DNA of 45,800 nt from Candidatus Brocadia sp. WS118 (lineage in GTDB: Bacteria > Planctomycetota > Brocadiia > Brocadiales > Brocadiaceae): assembly GCA_007618135.1 (NCBI GenBank), contig PHFX01000161.1, positions 1 to 45,800 on the forward strand, read 5' to 3'. Within the stretch, counting starts at the first letter, position 1. Each line of letters opens with the position of its first letter. The notes beneath the pieces are model-generated. The model saw only the letters and a program-made list of their open reading frames with translations. It had not been told where the DNA came from and ran no database searches. Shown piece by piece: positions 1 through 7,527 of the stretch. The position numbers were made by a program, and so were the translations under genes.

Positions 1-596
1 ATAAACCCATAAAAATAGTCGAAGCCCAATCCGGTGGGATAACGGTCGAACGGACCAAGCTTGGTAAGGTCGGTCACCGGTGTGTTATGCCATTTGCCAA
101 AGGCAGCGGTATTGTAACCATAGTAGGAAAGTACCTGGGCAACAGTGGTCGCCGATTTTGGAATCTTACCCACATACCCGTCCCAGTCTGAGGCCAATTC
201 AGCGATCTGCCCGGCACCCACCCGATGGTGGTTTCGCCCGGTCAGCAGGGCGGCCCGGGTGGGGGAACACATGGCAGTGGTGTGGAAAGCATTATAGCTG
301 ATACCGGATTGTGCCAGACGATCCATGGTCGGCATGTGTATCGGCCCCCCAAAGGTGCTGGGATTGGAATAACCGGCGTCATCGGTCATGAAGATGACAA
401 TGTTTGGAGCATCCGCCGGAAGATGCCGGGGTGCTTTGCGCCACTGGTGTTTTGAGTCAGCGAGTGTCTTGCCTGCCTTGCTCGCTGAAGGTGGTTCCGG
501 AAAAGGCAACACCTCCTGCGCCCATGAATGCGCTGACATGAGCACTAAAATTTGGATAACAATGCTTAGTTGAATTATTTTTTTAAAGATATGCAT
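1..596 (-). CDS. arylsulfatase, 3' end beyond the window
   Basis: The first 198 residues of a formylglycine sulfatase, an enzyme that hydrolyses sulfate esters, probably on polysaccharides outside the cytoplasm. The reading frame stays open to the window edge. I see a signal peptide (residues 1-26, ending SAHSWAQ). The metal-binding start of the fold is NIVIFMTDDAGYSN (D72, D73). The sulfatase signature CSPTR is at 110-114, with C110 the residue converted to formylglycine, followed by AALLTGR. GKWH at 167-170 supplies the conserved Lys and His. The ATG start follows an AGGAGG ribosome site. Family members are usually 450-600 residues, so more than half is missing. The N-terminal sequence (APNIVIFMTDDAGYSNPSTFGG) is of the arylsulfatase A type. 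The exact substrate cannot be told. Confidence 0.93.
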   Translation of the reverse strand, partial: MHIFKKIIQLSIVIQILVLMSAHSWAQEVLPFPEPPSASKAGKTLADSKHQWRKAPRHLPADAPNIVIFMTDDAGYSNPSTFGGPIHMPTMDRLAQSGISYNAFHTTAMCSPTRAALLTGRNHHRVGAGQIAELASDWDGYVGKIPKSATTVAQVLSYYGYNTAAFGKWHNTPVTDLTKLGPFDRYPTGLGFDYFYGF

Positions 597-637
597 GAGA
601 ACCTCCTGTGATTAAGTGATCAATTCAAATCAAAAAA

Positions 638-1543
638 TTAAAACACCACCTGCCAGGCAACCGCAAAGGTGCTGTAGTCGTTGCCCACGGTGGCGGTGAT
701 TCCGGTAGTGGCAATGAGCTTAAGTGAATACCTGTTCTTGATGGGCAGAGCGAAGGTAAGCCCCACCCGGTTGTTGGTTTCAGGATCGAGTTTGTCTCCG
801 CCGTCCACTGTGACCGCTCCACCCAGACTCTGGCGCGACGAGGCTGCGATCCAAATTCCGTTACGAAACAAATAGGATACATGCACCTGGAAGGTGTAGA
901 GTGGATTCTGCGATTGGACCTTTGTGCCGAGAAACTCACTATTGTCCGTAAAGAGCCATACACCAGCATACGCTTCAAAAGTAAAATTACGAACCACATG
1001 CCATACCCCGATTTGCGGACTAAACACCCACCGGTTAGAACCGAGGTTTACAATCTTGTTCGGATCGTACTGCCCTAACGGTAATTGCATGCGCAAGGTA
1101 ATACCCAAAATGGTCTTCGGTTGAAATCCCGCAAATTCATCCCTGGTCAGTGCCGGCGCTCCGGCGATGAAAATTGCGAACCTGAGAACAGGATCGCCGA
1201 ATCCGCTGCGGGAAGTGGTCTGACCCCTTTGTAGAACGTCGCCCTCCCAATCGCCCGTCACGAATGGCACGGCGAGGTCGGCCCTGCCCGCCATTCCGAA
1301 TACCGCGATTGACCGGGAGTAGGCGGCGGTGAAACCGTGTATGTCAGCCGTGGCGTTCTCGATAGGGATCGTCTTGTCGAACAGCACCGCCCCGGTGGAG
1401 AACGCATACCCCAGCGTGAGGAGGTTCACCCCAATTGGCGCCGGCGCATATACCCGCGGTTGCACGTCCTGGGCGTTGAGAGTAGTGGATTCCAGCAGAC
1501 AAAGTCCCGCGAACACGGCGGCGTATTTGCTGAAGGTTCTCAA
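638..1543 (-). CDS. outer-membrane beta-barrel 'transporter' (phenol MetA-like family)
   Basis: A 301-residue protein with a signal peptide (1-24, ending LNAQ) followed by alternating beta-strand sequence and a C-terminal aromatic residue (AWQVVF), as in outer-membrane barrels. The motif VYAPAPIGVNLLTLGYAFS near the N terminus is typical of the family annotated as 'transporter' (PF13557, MetA pathway of phenol degradation). The start is TTG, chosen because a GGGAG ribosome site lies just upstream and the nearby ATG codons run into a stop. It lies 41 bp behind the sulfatase start and 75 bp before the next barrel gene, all in one direction, so the three may be co-transcribed. The transported solute is unknown. 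Confidence 0.8.
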   Translation of the reverse strand: MRTFSKYAAVFAGLCLLESTTLNAQDVQPRVYAPAPIGVNLLTLGYAFSTGAVLFDKTIPIENATADIHGFTAAYSRSIAVFGMAGRADLAVPFVTGDWEGDVLQRGQTTSRSGFGDPVLRFAIFIAGAPALTRDEFAGFQPKTILGITLRMQLPLGQYDPNKIVNLGSNRWVFSPQIGVWHVVRNFTFEAYAGVWLFTDNSEFLGTKVQSQNPLYTFQVHVSYLFRNGIWIAASSRQSLGGAVTVDGGDKLDPETNNRVGLTFALPIKNRYSLKLIATTGITATVGNDYSTFAVAWQVVF

Positions 1544-1618
1544 AACAACTCCCTGTTGTTGGTCAATGAACTCATCATTTGCTCCTGATTTTCTCCGTTT
1601 TGGGCAGTTTCCGAGATT

Positions 1619-2665
1619 TTATTGCAAAGCGTTGGTAACAAACAACAAATTCAGCAGCCAGGTATTATTTTGAAAGCGCTGCCGGACACCAAAATCGAAT
1701 GCATATTTTGCGTTGATCATGAAGCGCTCTTTCCAGGGCCAATAGCTGGCATTAAAGGCGATCGTGCTTTTACGATCATGCACCCCGGCATCCCAGTAAA
1801 CGTCATTGCCGCTGTCATCGCTGATTTGCCAGTTATGGCCGCCATGAACGCCCAGTTCGAACTGTTCGCTGAGAAATTGGCTGATGCCCCATTCCAATGA
1901 GAACCGGTTGCCTGGCGTTACATCGGCATCCTTGATCTTACCATTCAACTCATAAGTGAGGGCCAGCATAATGGCGGTCGCTTTTTGCGGCAGGGGATAA
2001 AAATACCCGTATCCCTGGAATTGATGGGTCCAGAAGCCAAGCCCTAAGGCGTCGCTGGAACCGGTTTCATACTTTCCGGTGGGAGCATAAAAACCGTAAA
2101 GAAATGTGGCGTCAAATTTATCGAATCCCCATGAAAGCCCCACCGGAGCAACAAACAGATCGCTGAATCCGGAATTCTTTCCTTCAACTTTTCGGGTATA
2201 GGTCGTATCAATAACAAGCCCGCCTCTCTCGGTTAAAATGGAAGCGTCGGCGGAGATGTAGTTCGGGGAAATACCGGCCATATAATTCGCGCCGCCGAGG
2301 ATTTTAAAATTAGAAGCCCAGAAAATAGCCGGCACCGTGGTAAATCCTTTTAGTTTGAGACTCACATCGATGTTCGGAAGCGCAGGGTGGATCTGATCCA
2401 AACGGATGCTTTCAAACGCATTACCGTTCCTGTCGATGTATTTATTGCTGGAAAAATAAACGTTATACCACAACACAAAAAGTCCCGAGGGTGGGTTTGC
2501 CATATCGCGAATGTTTTTTACCACCGGCGAATAATGGCCGCCTTGCAGCGGGGAAACTACCTGGGCATTTACAGTAAGTAATGGGATGAAAAGCATTCCA
2601 AGAATAATATATGATAAAATAAATCTTAGTTTGTCGATCTGATTTTTTCGTTGTAGCGAATGCAT
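1619..2665 (-). CDS. second outer-membrane barrel protein (SphA/MetA-like transporter family)
   Basis: A 348-residue protein with an N-terminal membrane segment and signal (IILGMLFIPLLTVNAQ) and a mature part opening GGHYSPVV, then strand-rich sequence. The features GLFVLWYNVYF, GFYAPTGKY, and WGISQFLSEQFELGVHGGHNWQ match the SphA-like 'transporter' barrels of PF13557. It has a clear ribosome site (AGAGAGG) ahead of the ATG. It sits upstream of the first barrel gene and the sulfatase in the same direction, suggesting an uptake-and-hydrolysis group for a hydrophobic or sulfated compound; that link is inference. Confidence 0.8.
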   Translation of the reverse strand: MHSLQRKNQIDKLRFILSYIILGMLFIPLLTVNAQVVSPLQGGHYSPVVKNIRDMANPPSGLFVLWYNVYFSSNKYIDRNGNAFESIRLDQIHPALPNIDVSLKLKGFTTVPAIFWASNFKILGGANYMAGISPNYISADASILTERGGLVIDTTYTRKVEGKNSGFSDLFVAPVGLSWGFDKFDATFLYGFYAPTGKYETGSSDALGLGFWTHQFQGYGYFYPLPQKATAIMLALTYELNGKIKDADVTPGNRFSLEWGISQFLSEQFELGVHGGHNWQISDDSGNDVYWDAGVHDRKSTIAFNASYWPWKERFMINAKYAFDFGVRQRFQNNTWLLNLLFVTNALQ

Positions 2666-2750
2666 GGTAATTACCTCTCTTTTTTTAATGTTTCAAAAAT
2701 TTTTTGTTGAAAAAGCCCATTATCAACTTTCAATTTAGTATGTAATTTTA

Positions 2751-3227
2751 TTATTGCTCGCTGCCTTCCGGCTTCTCCGCCAGAGGCAGTTCCGAGGCGA
2801 TCTGCAAGTCGATCAACAGGGTGATCTGGTTTTCCAACTGCGCCCATTTTGCCGCTTTGACAGGCGATAAAATTTTGGAAACCTCTTTGAAATATTTTTT
2901 TTGCAGCTTCAGGCGTTTTTCCCGGAAATTGAAGGCCCGATCCATCAATTCGCCGGCCTTGGCGTCGGTCATCTTTTCATAATTCTCCGCGTAATCTTTG
3001 ATCAAGGCCACCCGGGCGTCGCCGATCTTTTCCATCTCGAACTCGTAGTTGCGATATACCGGCCAGAAGGCAGAGGCTTCCGCTTCGGTAAACTCCATCA
3101 CCTCGGTGATGATGGCCTTTTTTTTGGTTTTTACGTCCGACCGCAATAATTCAACAAAACTGTCCACGTCCTGCGCGAAAGTTGCGGTGGTTAACAGCAG
3201 TAAAACGGTTAAGAGTAATTTCTTCAT
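2751..3227 (-). CDS. Spy/CpxP-like periplasmic helical protein
   Basis: A 158-residue protein with a signal peptide (1-18, ending ATFAQ) and an almost wholly helical mature part. The pattern EAEASAFWPVYRNYEFEMEK...RVALIKDYAENY is common in FCB-group proteins that resemble Spy/CpxP/LTXXQ periplasmic chaperones or metal-stress proteins. The segment EKRLKLQKKYFKEVSKILSPVKAAKW fits the second half of such a hairpin. It has a good ribosome site (AAGGAGAAAG) before the ATG. Its role (anti-stress chaperone or sensor of an envelope sigma factor) is not shown by the sequence. Confidence 0.7.
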   Translation of the reverse strand: MKKLLLTVLLLLTTATFAQDVDSFVELLRSDVKTKKKAIITEVMEFTEAEASAFWPVYRNYEFEMEKIGDARVALIKDYAENYEKMTDAKAGELMDRAFNFREKRLKLQKKYFKEVSKILSPVKAAKWAQLENQITLLIDLQIASELPLAEKPEGSEQ

Positions 3228-3325
3228 TTCTTTCTCCTTGTATTTTGTTTTGGTTGAGTTAGTGTTACTTTCTTCAGAGCAGCAAAAAGAATCATCTTCT
3301 TGAAAACAATCGTTTAATTTATTTT

Positions 3326-4849
3326 CTAAAATGTTCCCGCCCCGATTTCGAAAATGTAGCCGATTCTTTCAAATTCAAACGGGTCGCCATAAGTCTTAAT
3401 CCCCAGGCGCACTCCCCAGAAATCGGTTAATTTGGTCATGAATTTCAAAGGGGTATGAACCATGTTTAAGCGAAGCTTTATCCCGCTTTCGGTAACAAAT
3501 TTGGTGAATACTTTCGTATCGCGATTGGGATCATCAATTTCTTCTTCGTCAAATTCCACCCCGGCAGAAAAATAACCGTCAATCCAGCGGGAAGCAGAAG
3601 TGGTGTAAATGATGGAATACCCCAGGTCGCGCAGCTTTTTATCTTTCAAATAAATGCGGTTCACCAGCCACCCGCCGCCGATGGGATCTTCTACATTTTT
3701 GACAATCAACAAGGGGAAAACGAACGAGAGACCGGCATCCCCGTCATAGCGGAAGGAGATCGACAGCGATTTCACGAACGATTCCTTTCCCAGCCAGTCC
3801 TCAAATTTCTTCAAATCGGTATCGGCGTGCTGGTCCGGCCAATCCGGTTTCCCCTTGGTCTCAATAAAATGCTCCAACTTATGGTCCGGAAGCGCCAGTT
3901 CCTTGCGGGGCAGCGGTCTTAATTCATATATCGCATTCTCCGGGGCATATTCCCCTTCTTCGCTATAATCTTCCCGCAGCGGGCTGTCTTCCGGAAGCGG
4001 CGGAAAAACCCGGTCTTCCGGTTTCCGCAGTTTGTTCATCCAGCTTTGAAACCCGCCGGAGTATAAAGCGCCGGTGCTGATAATATCCCGCACCCCCCAG
4101 GCGTCATTCACCCGTTTATTGACATCATACCCCGGGGTGTACATCCCGTCTCCGTTTTTATCCGGGCAGTTGGCGTGTTTGCCTTCTTCCACTAAGATAT
4201 GCATCGGAAAATCCGTGAACTCATCCGTAACCAGGTTATTATCATACCATAACAAACCGTGTGCTTTGCCGATCACTCTCTGAACGCTGATAATATAGCG
4301 GCACTGCTCGCATTCATCATTGCGGGCAATCGCCAGCTTCATTTCCACCCCCTCTAAGTCATGGGGATGCCCTCCCAGACCGGCTTCCGAAGGGTAGTAG
4401 AGATAATAGGTGAGGTCTATACCCCCTACCTGGTGCAGGTCAATTTTGGAATTTTCCTTATCCGTGGAATCGAGCGCAAACGCTTCACCCTCGGCGTCGA
4501 TGCGAACCAGTATATTCTCAATCCGAAAATACACCACCGGGGCGCCGGGATCTTCCTCAAACGGAAACGCCTGGGGAAGCCGGATTTCCTTACCTCTTTT
4601 TTTGGTTAATAGCGGTTCATCCGGGGAAAACCACACAACCGGGGCGCAATAGGCCGCCAGTTCCCCGATGGTCATTTTAGGATTGGCTCCATACCAGACC
4701 ACCCCCTGGAATCCTTCATGCTCGCAGCAGGGAAGTTTTGTATCCCCCCTGTCTTTGGCCACGGCAAAATTTACGAGCAGTATATGAAGTATTAGCAATG
4801 TGAAAACTCGCCCGATAATACCGGTAAGATGATTATTGCCCTGGTTCAT
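3326..4849 (-). CDS. secreted protein resembling the Vps62 family, with a C-terminal beta-rich domain
   Basis: About 507 residues from the chosen ATG, which has AAGAGG five bases upstream; an ATG six codons earlier has no such site. A signal peptide (IIGRVFTLLILHILLVNFAVA) precedes the mature protein. The middle holds HPHDLEGVEMKL, VEEGKHANCPDKNGDG and GYDVNKRVNDAWGVRD, which recall the Vps62/DUF946 fold of eukaryotes and bacteria (a histidine-rich, lectin-like domain). The C-terminal 130 residues alternate in a strand-like way and end in an aromatic residue (IGAGTF), so an outer-membrane barrel tail is possible. Function unknown. Confidence 0.6.
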   Translation of the reverse strand: MNQGNNHLTGIIGRVFTLLILHILLVNFAVAKDRGDTKLPCCEHEGFQGVVWYGANPKMTIGELAAYCAPVVWFSPDEPLLTKKRGKEIRLPQAFPFEEDPGAPVVYFRIENILVRIDAEGEAFALDSTDKENSKIDLHQVGGIDLTYYLYYPSEAGLGGHPHDLEGVEMKLAIARNDECEQCRYIISVQRVIGKAHGLLWYDNNLVTDEFTDFPMHILVEEGKHANCPDKNGDGMYTPGYDVNKRVNDAWGVRDIISTGALYSGGFQSWMNKLRKPEDRVFPPLPEDSPLREDYSEEGEYAPENAIYELRPLPRKELALPDHKLEHFIETKGKPDWPDQHADTDLKKFEDWLGKESFVKSLSISFRYDGDAGLSFVFPLLIVKNVEDPIGGGWLVNRIYLKDKKLRDLGYSIIYTTSASRWIDGYFSAGVEFDEEEIDDPNRDTKVFTKFVTESGIKLRLNMVHTPLKFMTKLTDFWGVRLGIKTYGDPFEFERIGYIFEIGAGTF

Positions 4850-4890
4850 GAAGCCTCTTCGCATCATTTTTCTATCGCTTTCTTGTGATC

Positions 4891-5136
4891 TTACTTATTT
4901 GATTTGGATAAATTTTTGTTATCCAATCTCACCAGGTATAGCAAAACCTCTTCTTCCAATTCTTTAAGAAGCGCGCTATACTCTTCACATCGGGCCGGCG
5001 CTTTCTCTGAGGTTGAATCGCTCCAGTACTTTAATGCCTTTGCGCAAACCCGGTAGTCTTCACAAAGAGAGCGAAGGGAATCGTTTTGGTTAAATAAATG
5101 TTGAATTTTTTCACAAGTGTACGATCGAGACTTACT
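4891..5136 (-). pseudogene. start-less copy of the small orphan protein encoded at 7023-7295
   Basis: The frame reads CEKIQHLFNQNDSLRSLCED...RVCAKALKYWS...APARCEEYSALLKELEEEVLLYL and then a stop. It is plainly homologous to the 90-residue protein further right (SEKIQCLFNENDSFRSLCED...). No ATG, GTG or TTG is found in frame; the frame opens just after a TGA inside the end of the neighbouring DUF1214 gene. I read it as a 5'-truncated duplicate whose start was lost, possibly when it came to lie against that gene. The 3' half is still intact, so the loss may be recent. Confidence 0.65.
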
Positions 5137-5992
5137 TCACCTTCTGTATCGGCGGGGATGTCCAGGTACCATCAAGCACTTCCTGACCGGGCCAGTAGAG
5201 GACTACTAACAATTGAAAAGGACCACTCGGAGCCGGCAACCAATTTGATTCTTTATCCGCCCCTGGTGTTTCCTGCTGTATGTAAAGCGTCAGGCTTCCG
5301 TCGGCATCAAGCTTAAGATCGGGCAACATGGAGGAATCAATCAGGTAGCGGTTCAAGGGATTTTCTACCCGTAACTGGGTCTCGCTGTCGTATATAGCGA
5401 CAGACCAAAAACCCTGGGCCGGCGGAAATTGGCCTTTAGCAAAGCGCAAAATGTAACTGTGCTGACTGGCATCGAGGGGTTGGTCATCCACATCGGTCTG
5501 ATAAGTGAAAAGTGCTTCGTCTTTTGATTGCTGTAAAACCTCTTCCTGGAGTTTGTTAAAATCTTTATCAGCAGCAGTCAAATTCTCCTGAAAAGGTTCC
5601 GGTTTATATGAATCCGAAGTTACTGCAATAAGTTGTTTCTTAATCACCGGATCGCCTTCAAATTGAATCTGCCTTTTTAAGAATCCCATTGCCCATTTGT
5701 TATTCATATTCGTTAATGTAGTCAGCGCCAGCCGTCTCACTCCTTGATCTTTATCATAGCGAAAAACACGCATCACATCAAACACCGCATCATTCACATT
5801 CACTTGATTGCCATATTTAATAACAAGCTGCATTGCCGATCGCTGCAAACCCGAATTGCTCGATTGTAGAGCTTTAACGAGATTTTTACTGAACGCGTCC
5901 CAATCAACTTCCGATGCATTACCCGCGTGCAGCCCAAGCACAATGACTCCAGAGATAATCAAAGCGATCAATTTACTCGTAGATTTTTTCAT
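5132..5992 (-). CDS. HEAT-like repeat protein fused to a DUF1214 domain
   Basis: A 286-residue protein with a signal peptide (1-26). Residues about 30-130 are helical repeats of HEAT type (SSNSGLQRSAMQLVIKYGN, YDKDQGVRRLALTTLTNMNN). The C-terminal 110 residues (QFPPAQGFWSVAIYDSETQL, NPLNRYLIDSS, GSLTLYIQQETPG, NWLPAPSGPFQLLVVLYWP) are a clear DUF1214 domain. DUF1214 normally follows DUF1254 in a longer secreted protein; here DUF1254 is absent and HEAT-like helices take its place. Molecular role unknown. Confidence 0.82.
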   Translation of the reverse strand: MKKSTSKLIALIISGVIVLGLHAGNASEVDWDAFSKNLVKALQSSNSGLQRSAMQLVIKYGNQVNVNDAVFDVMRVFRYDKDQGVRRLALTTLTNMNNKWAMGFLKRQIQFEGDPVIKKQLIAVTSDSYKPEPFQENLTAADKDFNKLQEEVLQQSKDEALFTYQTDVDDQPLDASQHSYILRFAKGQFPPAQGFWSVAIYDSETQLRVENPLNRYLIDSSMLPDLKLDADGSLTLYIQQETPGADKESNWLPAPSGPFQLLVVLYWPGQEVLDGTWTSPPIQKVK

Positions 5993-6224
5993 AATAAATC
6001 TCCATTTTTTAATGAAATTGAAAAGTCAATAATTAACGCATTAGACATAAAAAATTATTTAGGGGTATAATTCTCAAAATCGGAACATCTCCCAGCTTTC
6101 GTTTTATATCCATTTGCTATTAGTAACCAGAATTGCAACCTTTATGTTTATCGAAAATGGTCCTGATGAATAAGTGGTAAATGATGGAACGGTGAACAAG
6201 AACGAATACGTGGGCGTGCACTCA

Positions 6225-6374
6225 CCACTCACCAGCCCTGAAGAATACCTTTTGGCCAGAAGCCGCTTATATCAAGAAAAAAGGCTAAAATAACGCGAAA
6301 AATTTTTTTCCATAACTGCGTGAAACACTTATGTAGCAAATGTTTCACAGGTATTCTTCAGGGCTGCCACTCAC
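6225..6374. mobile_element. MITE-like element, 134 bp, with 8-bp target duplication
   Basis: An 18-bp sequence (CAGCCCTGAAGAATACCT) at 6233-6250 recurs as its exact reverse complement at 6349-6366. The two ends bound 134 bp that hold no gene. Directly outside them the same eight bases, CCACTCAC, stand on both sides (6225-6232 and 6367-6374), as expected of a target-site duplication. The local CTCACCACTCACC simplicity lowers the weight of the duplication a little. A second, imperfect inverted pair lies inside (GTGAAACA...TGTTTCAC, 6320-6348). The rest of the 5993-6400 gap shows nothing I can name. Confidence 0.7.
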
Positions 6375-6400
6375 CACCCTACTACTACCAAAATAGTCGT

Positions 6401-6961
6401 TCATTTTGTCGCTGCCCCCGGCGGAAAGTTCGCCAATACCTTCGCAACCGCTGCATTTAGGTCTTTCTGCATTTTATCGGGATTGTTGTACTCTTTTACC
6501 ACACCGCTACCGGTGCCGCGCCAGGCCAGTTCTTTGCTTTTCAAATCTACAATATCAATAACCAGGGTTCCTTCTTGATAGTAGCTGACGTCGGTATATC
6601 CGCCGTAGGGTCCCCACCAGGGATCATACCAACCGTAGCGCCCCCCGCCATATTGATGAATTTGCATTTTATCCTTGACGCCGGCATGAGCAACTACCAC
6701 AAAATCTGTTTCTCCCGATTCCTGAAGCGTAAAGCCTTTTGCTTTCAGTTCCTTATCGACCGCCGCCTGCACGCGTTTGTAGACCAGGGAATTTCTGGCC
6801 AGCACATCATTTTTGTCTATTTCCGAATCCGCCGGCCAGCGGTAGGTCTTGTACTGGTTGAAATTATACTCCCGGTCGTAATCGTGTCTCACGATAAGTG
6901 AGGAACAACTTGTGAGAATCAAAAGCAGCGCAAACATTGAAGACAATAAAATGGATCGCAT
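6401..6961 (-). CDS. DUF4136 lipoprotein
   Basis: A 186-residue lipoprotein: signal ending LLILTSCSS with the lipobox cysteine at 19. The mature part YDREYNFNQYKTYRWPADSE, a helix (RVQAAVDKELKAKGFTLQES), ETDFVVVAHAGVKDK, a Gly/Tyr-rich loop (GGGRYGWYDPWWGPYGGY) and GTLVIDIVDLKSKELAWRGTGSG is the DUF4136 pattern from end to end and of normal length. These are envelope lipoproteins of unknown action. An AAGGAGAAA ribosome site precedes the ATG. Confidence 0.93.
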   Translation of the reverse strand: MRSILLSSMFALLLILTSCSSLIVRHDYDREYNFNQYKTYRWPADSEIDKNDVLARNSLVYKRVQAAVDKELKAKGFTLQESGETDFVVVAHAGVKDKMQIHQYGGGRYGWYDPWWGPYGGYTDVSYYQEGTLVIDIVDLKSKELAWRGTGSGVVKEYNNPDKMQKDLNAAVAKVLANFPPGAATK

Positions 6962-7022
6962 GGTATTTCTCCTTTTGTTTAGGTTGAGTTAGTTTTAGAT
7001 AATTCTGGGTTAGCATCAAGCT

Positions 7023-7295
7023 TCATTTGACTCCCCCCAGGTATATCAAAACCTCCTCTTCCAGCTCTTGAAGAAGCACGCTATATTCTTCCCGGCGAGT
7101 CGGCGCTTTGCTTGATCTTGAATGGCTCCAGTACTTCAACGCCTTTGCACAAACCTGGTAGTCTTCACAAAGGGAGCGAAAAGAATCGTTTTCGTTAAAC
7201 AGGCATTGAATTTTTTCACTGTGTTTGCGGAAACGCTTTAGAATAAAAAAAAGGCTGGGGGGTGTGTAACTGCCCGACCTGTTTTTAGTTACCAT
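7023..7295 (-). CDS. small orphan protein, intact copy of the 4891-5136 fragment
   Basis: A 90-residue protein, basic at the N terminus and helical after residue 25 (SEKIQCLFNENDSFRSLCED, CAKALKYWS, EEYSVLLQELEEEVLIYLGG). I do not recognise the family. The copy to the left is conserved in the same helical part, so that part is under selection. Both copies lie on the minus strand within 2.5 kb, each upstream of an envelope-protein gene. No good ribosome site is seen at this ATG, and an internal start is possible. It stands back to back with the regulator at 7528. Confidence 0.6.
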   Translation of the reverse strand: MVTKNRSGSYTPPSLFFILKRFRKHSEKIQCLFNENDSFRSLCEDYQVCAKALKYWSHSRSSKAPTRREEYSVLLQELEEEVLIYLGGVK

Positions 7296-7527
7296 TTTTC
7301 AGCACCGTCAAGCCTGAGAGGGTCTGTTGCGCCTAAATACTCATGTCGTTAATAATACTTGTGAAAAATAACCAAATTTGCTAATTTGTCAACGTAGCTT
7401 ACGGTAGATAACGGTACGTAAACATCCTCTACCATGACACGGGTAACGTTTAAAAATTTCCTTTCAATAGATAAATGGTTAGGGGATGAACTTAGATAAA
7501 TCCTCTTCAAATGAGAGGTAGGCTTCA

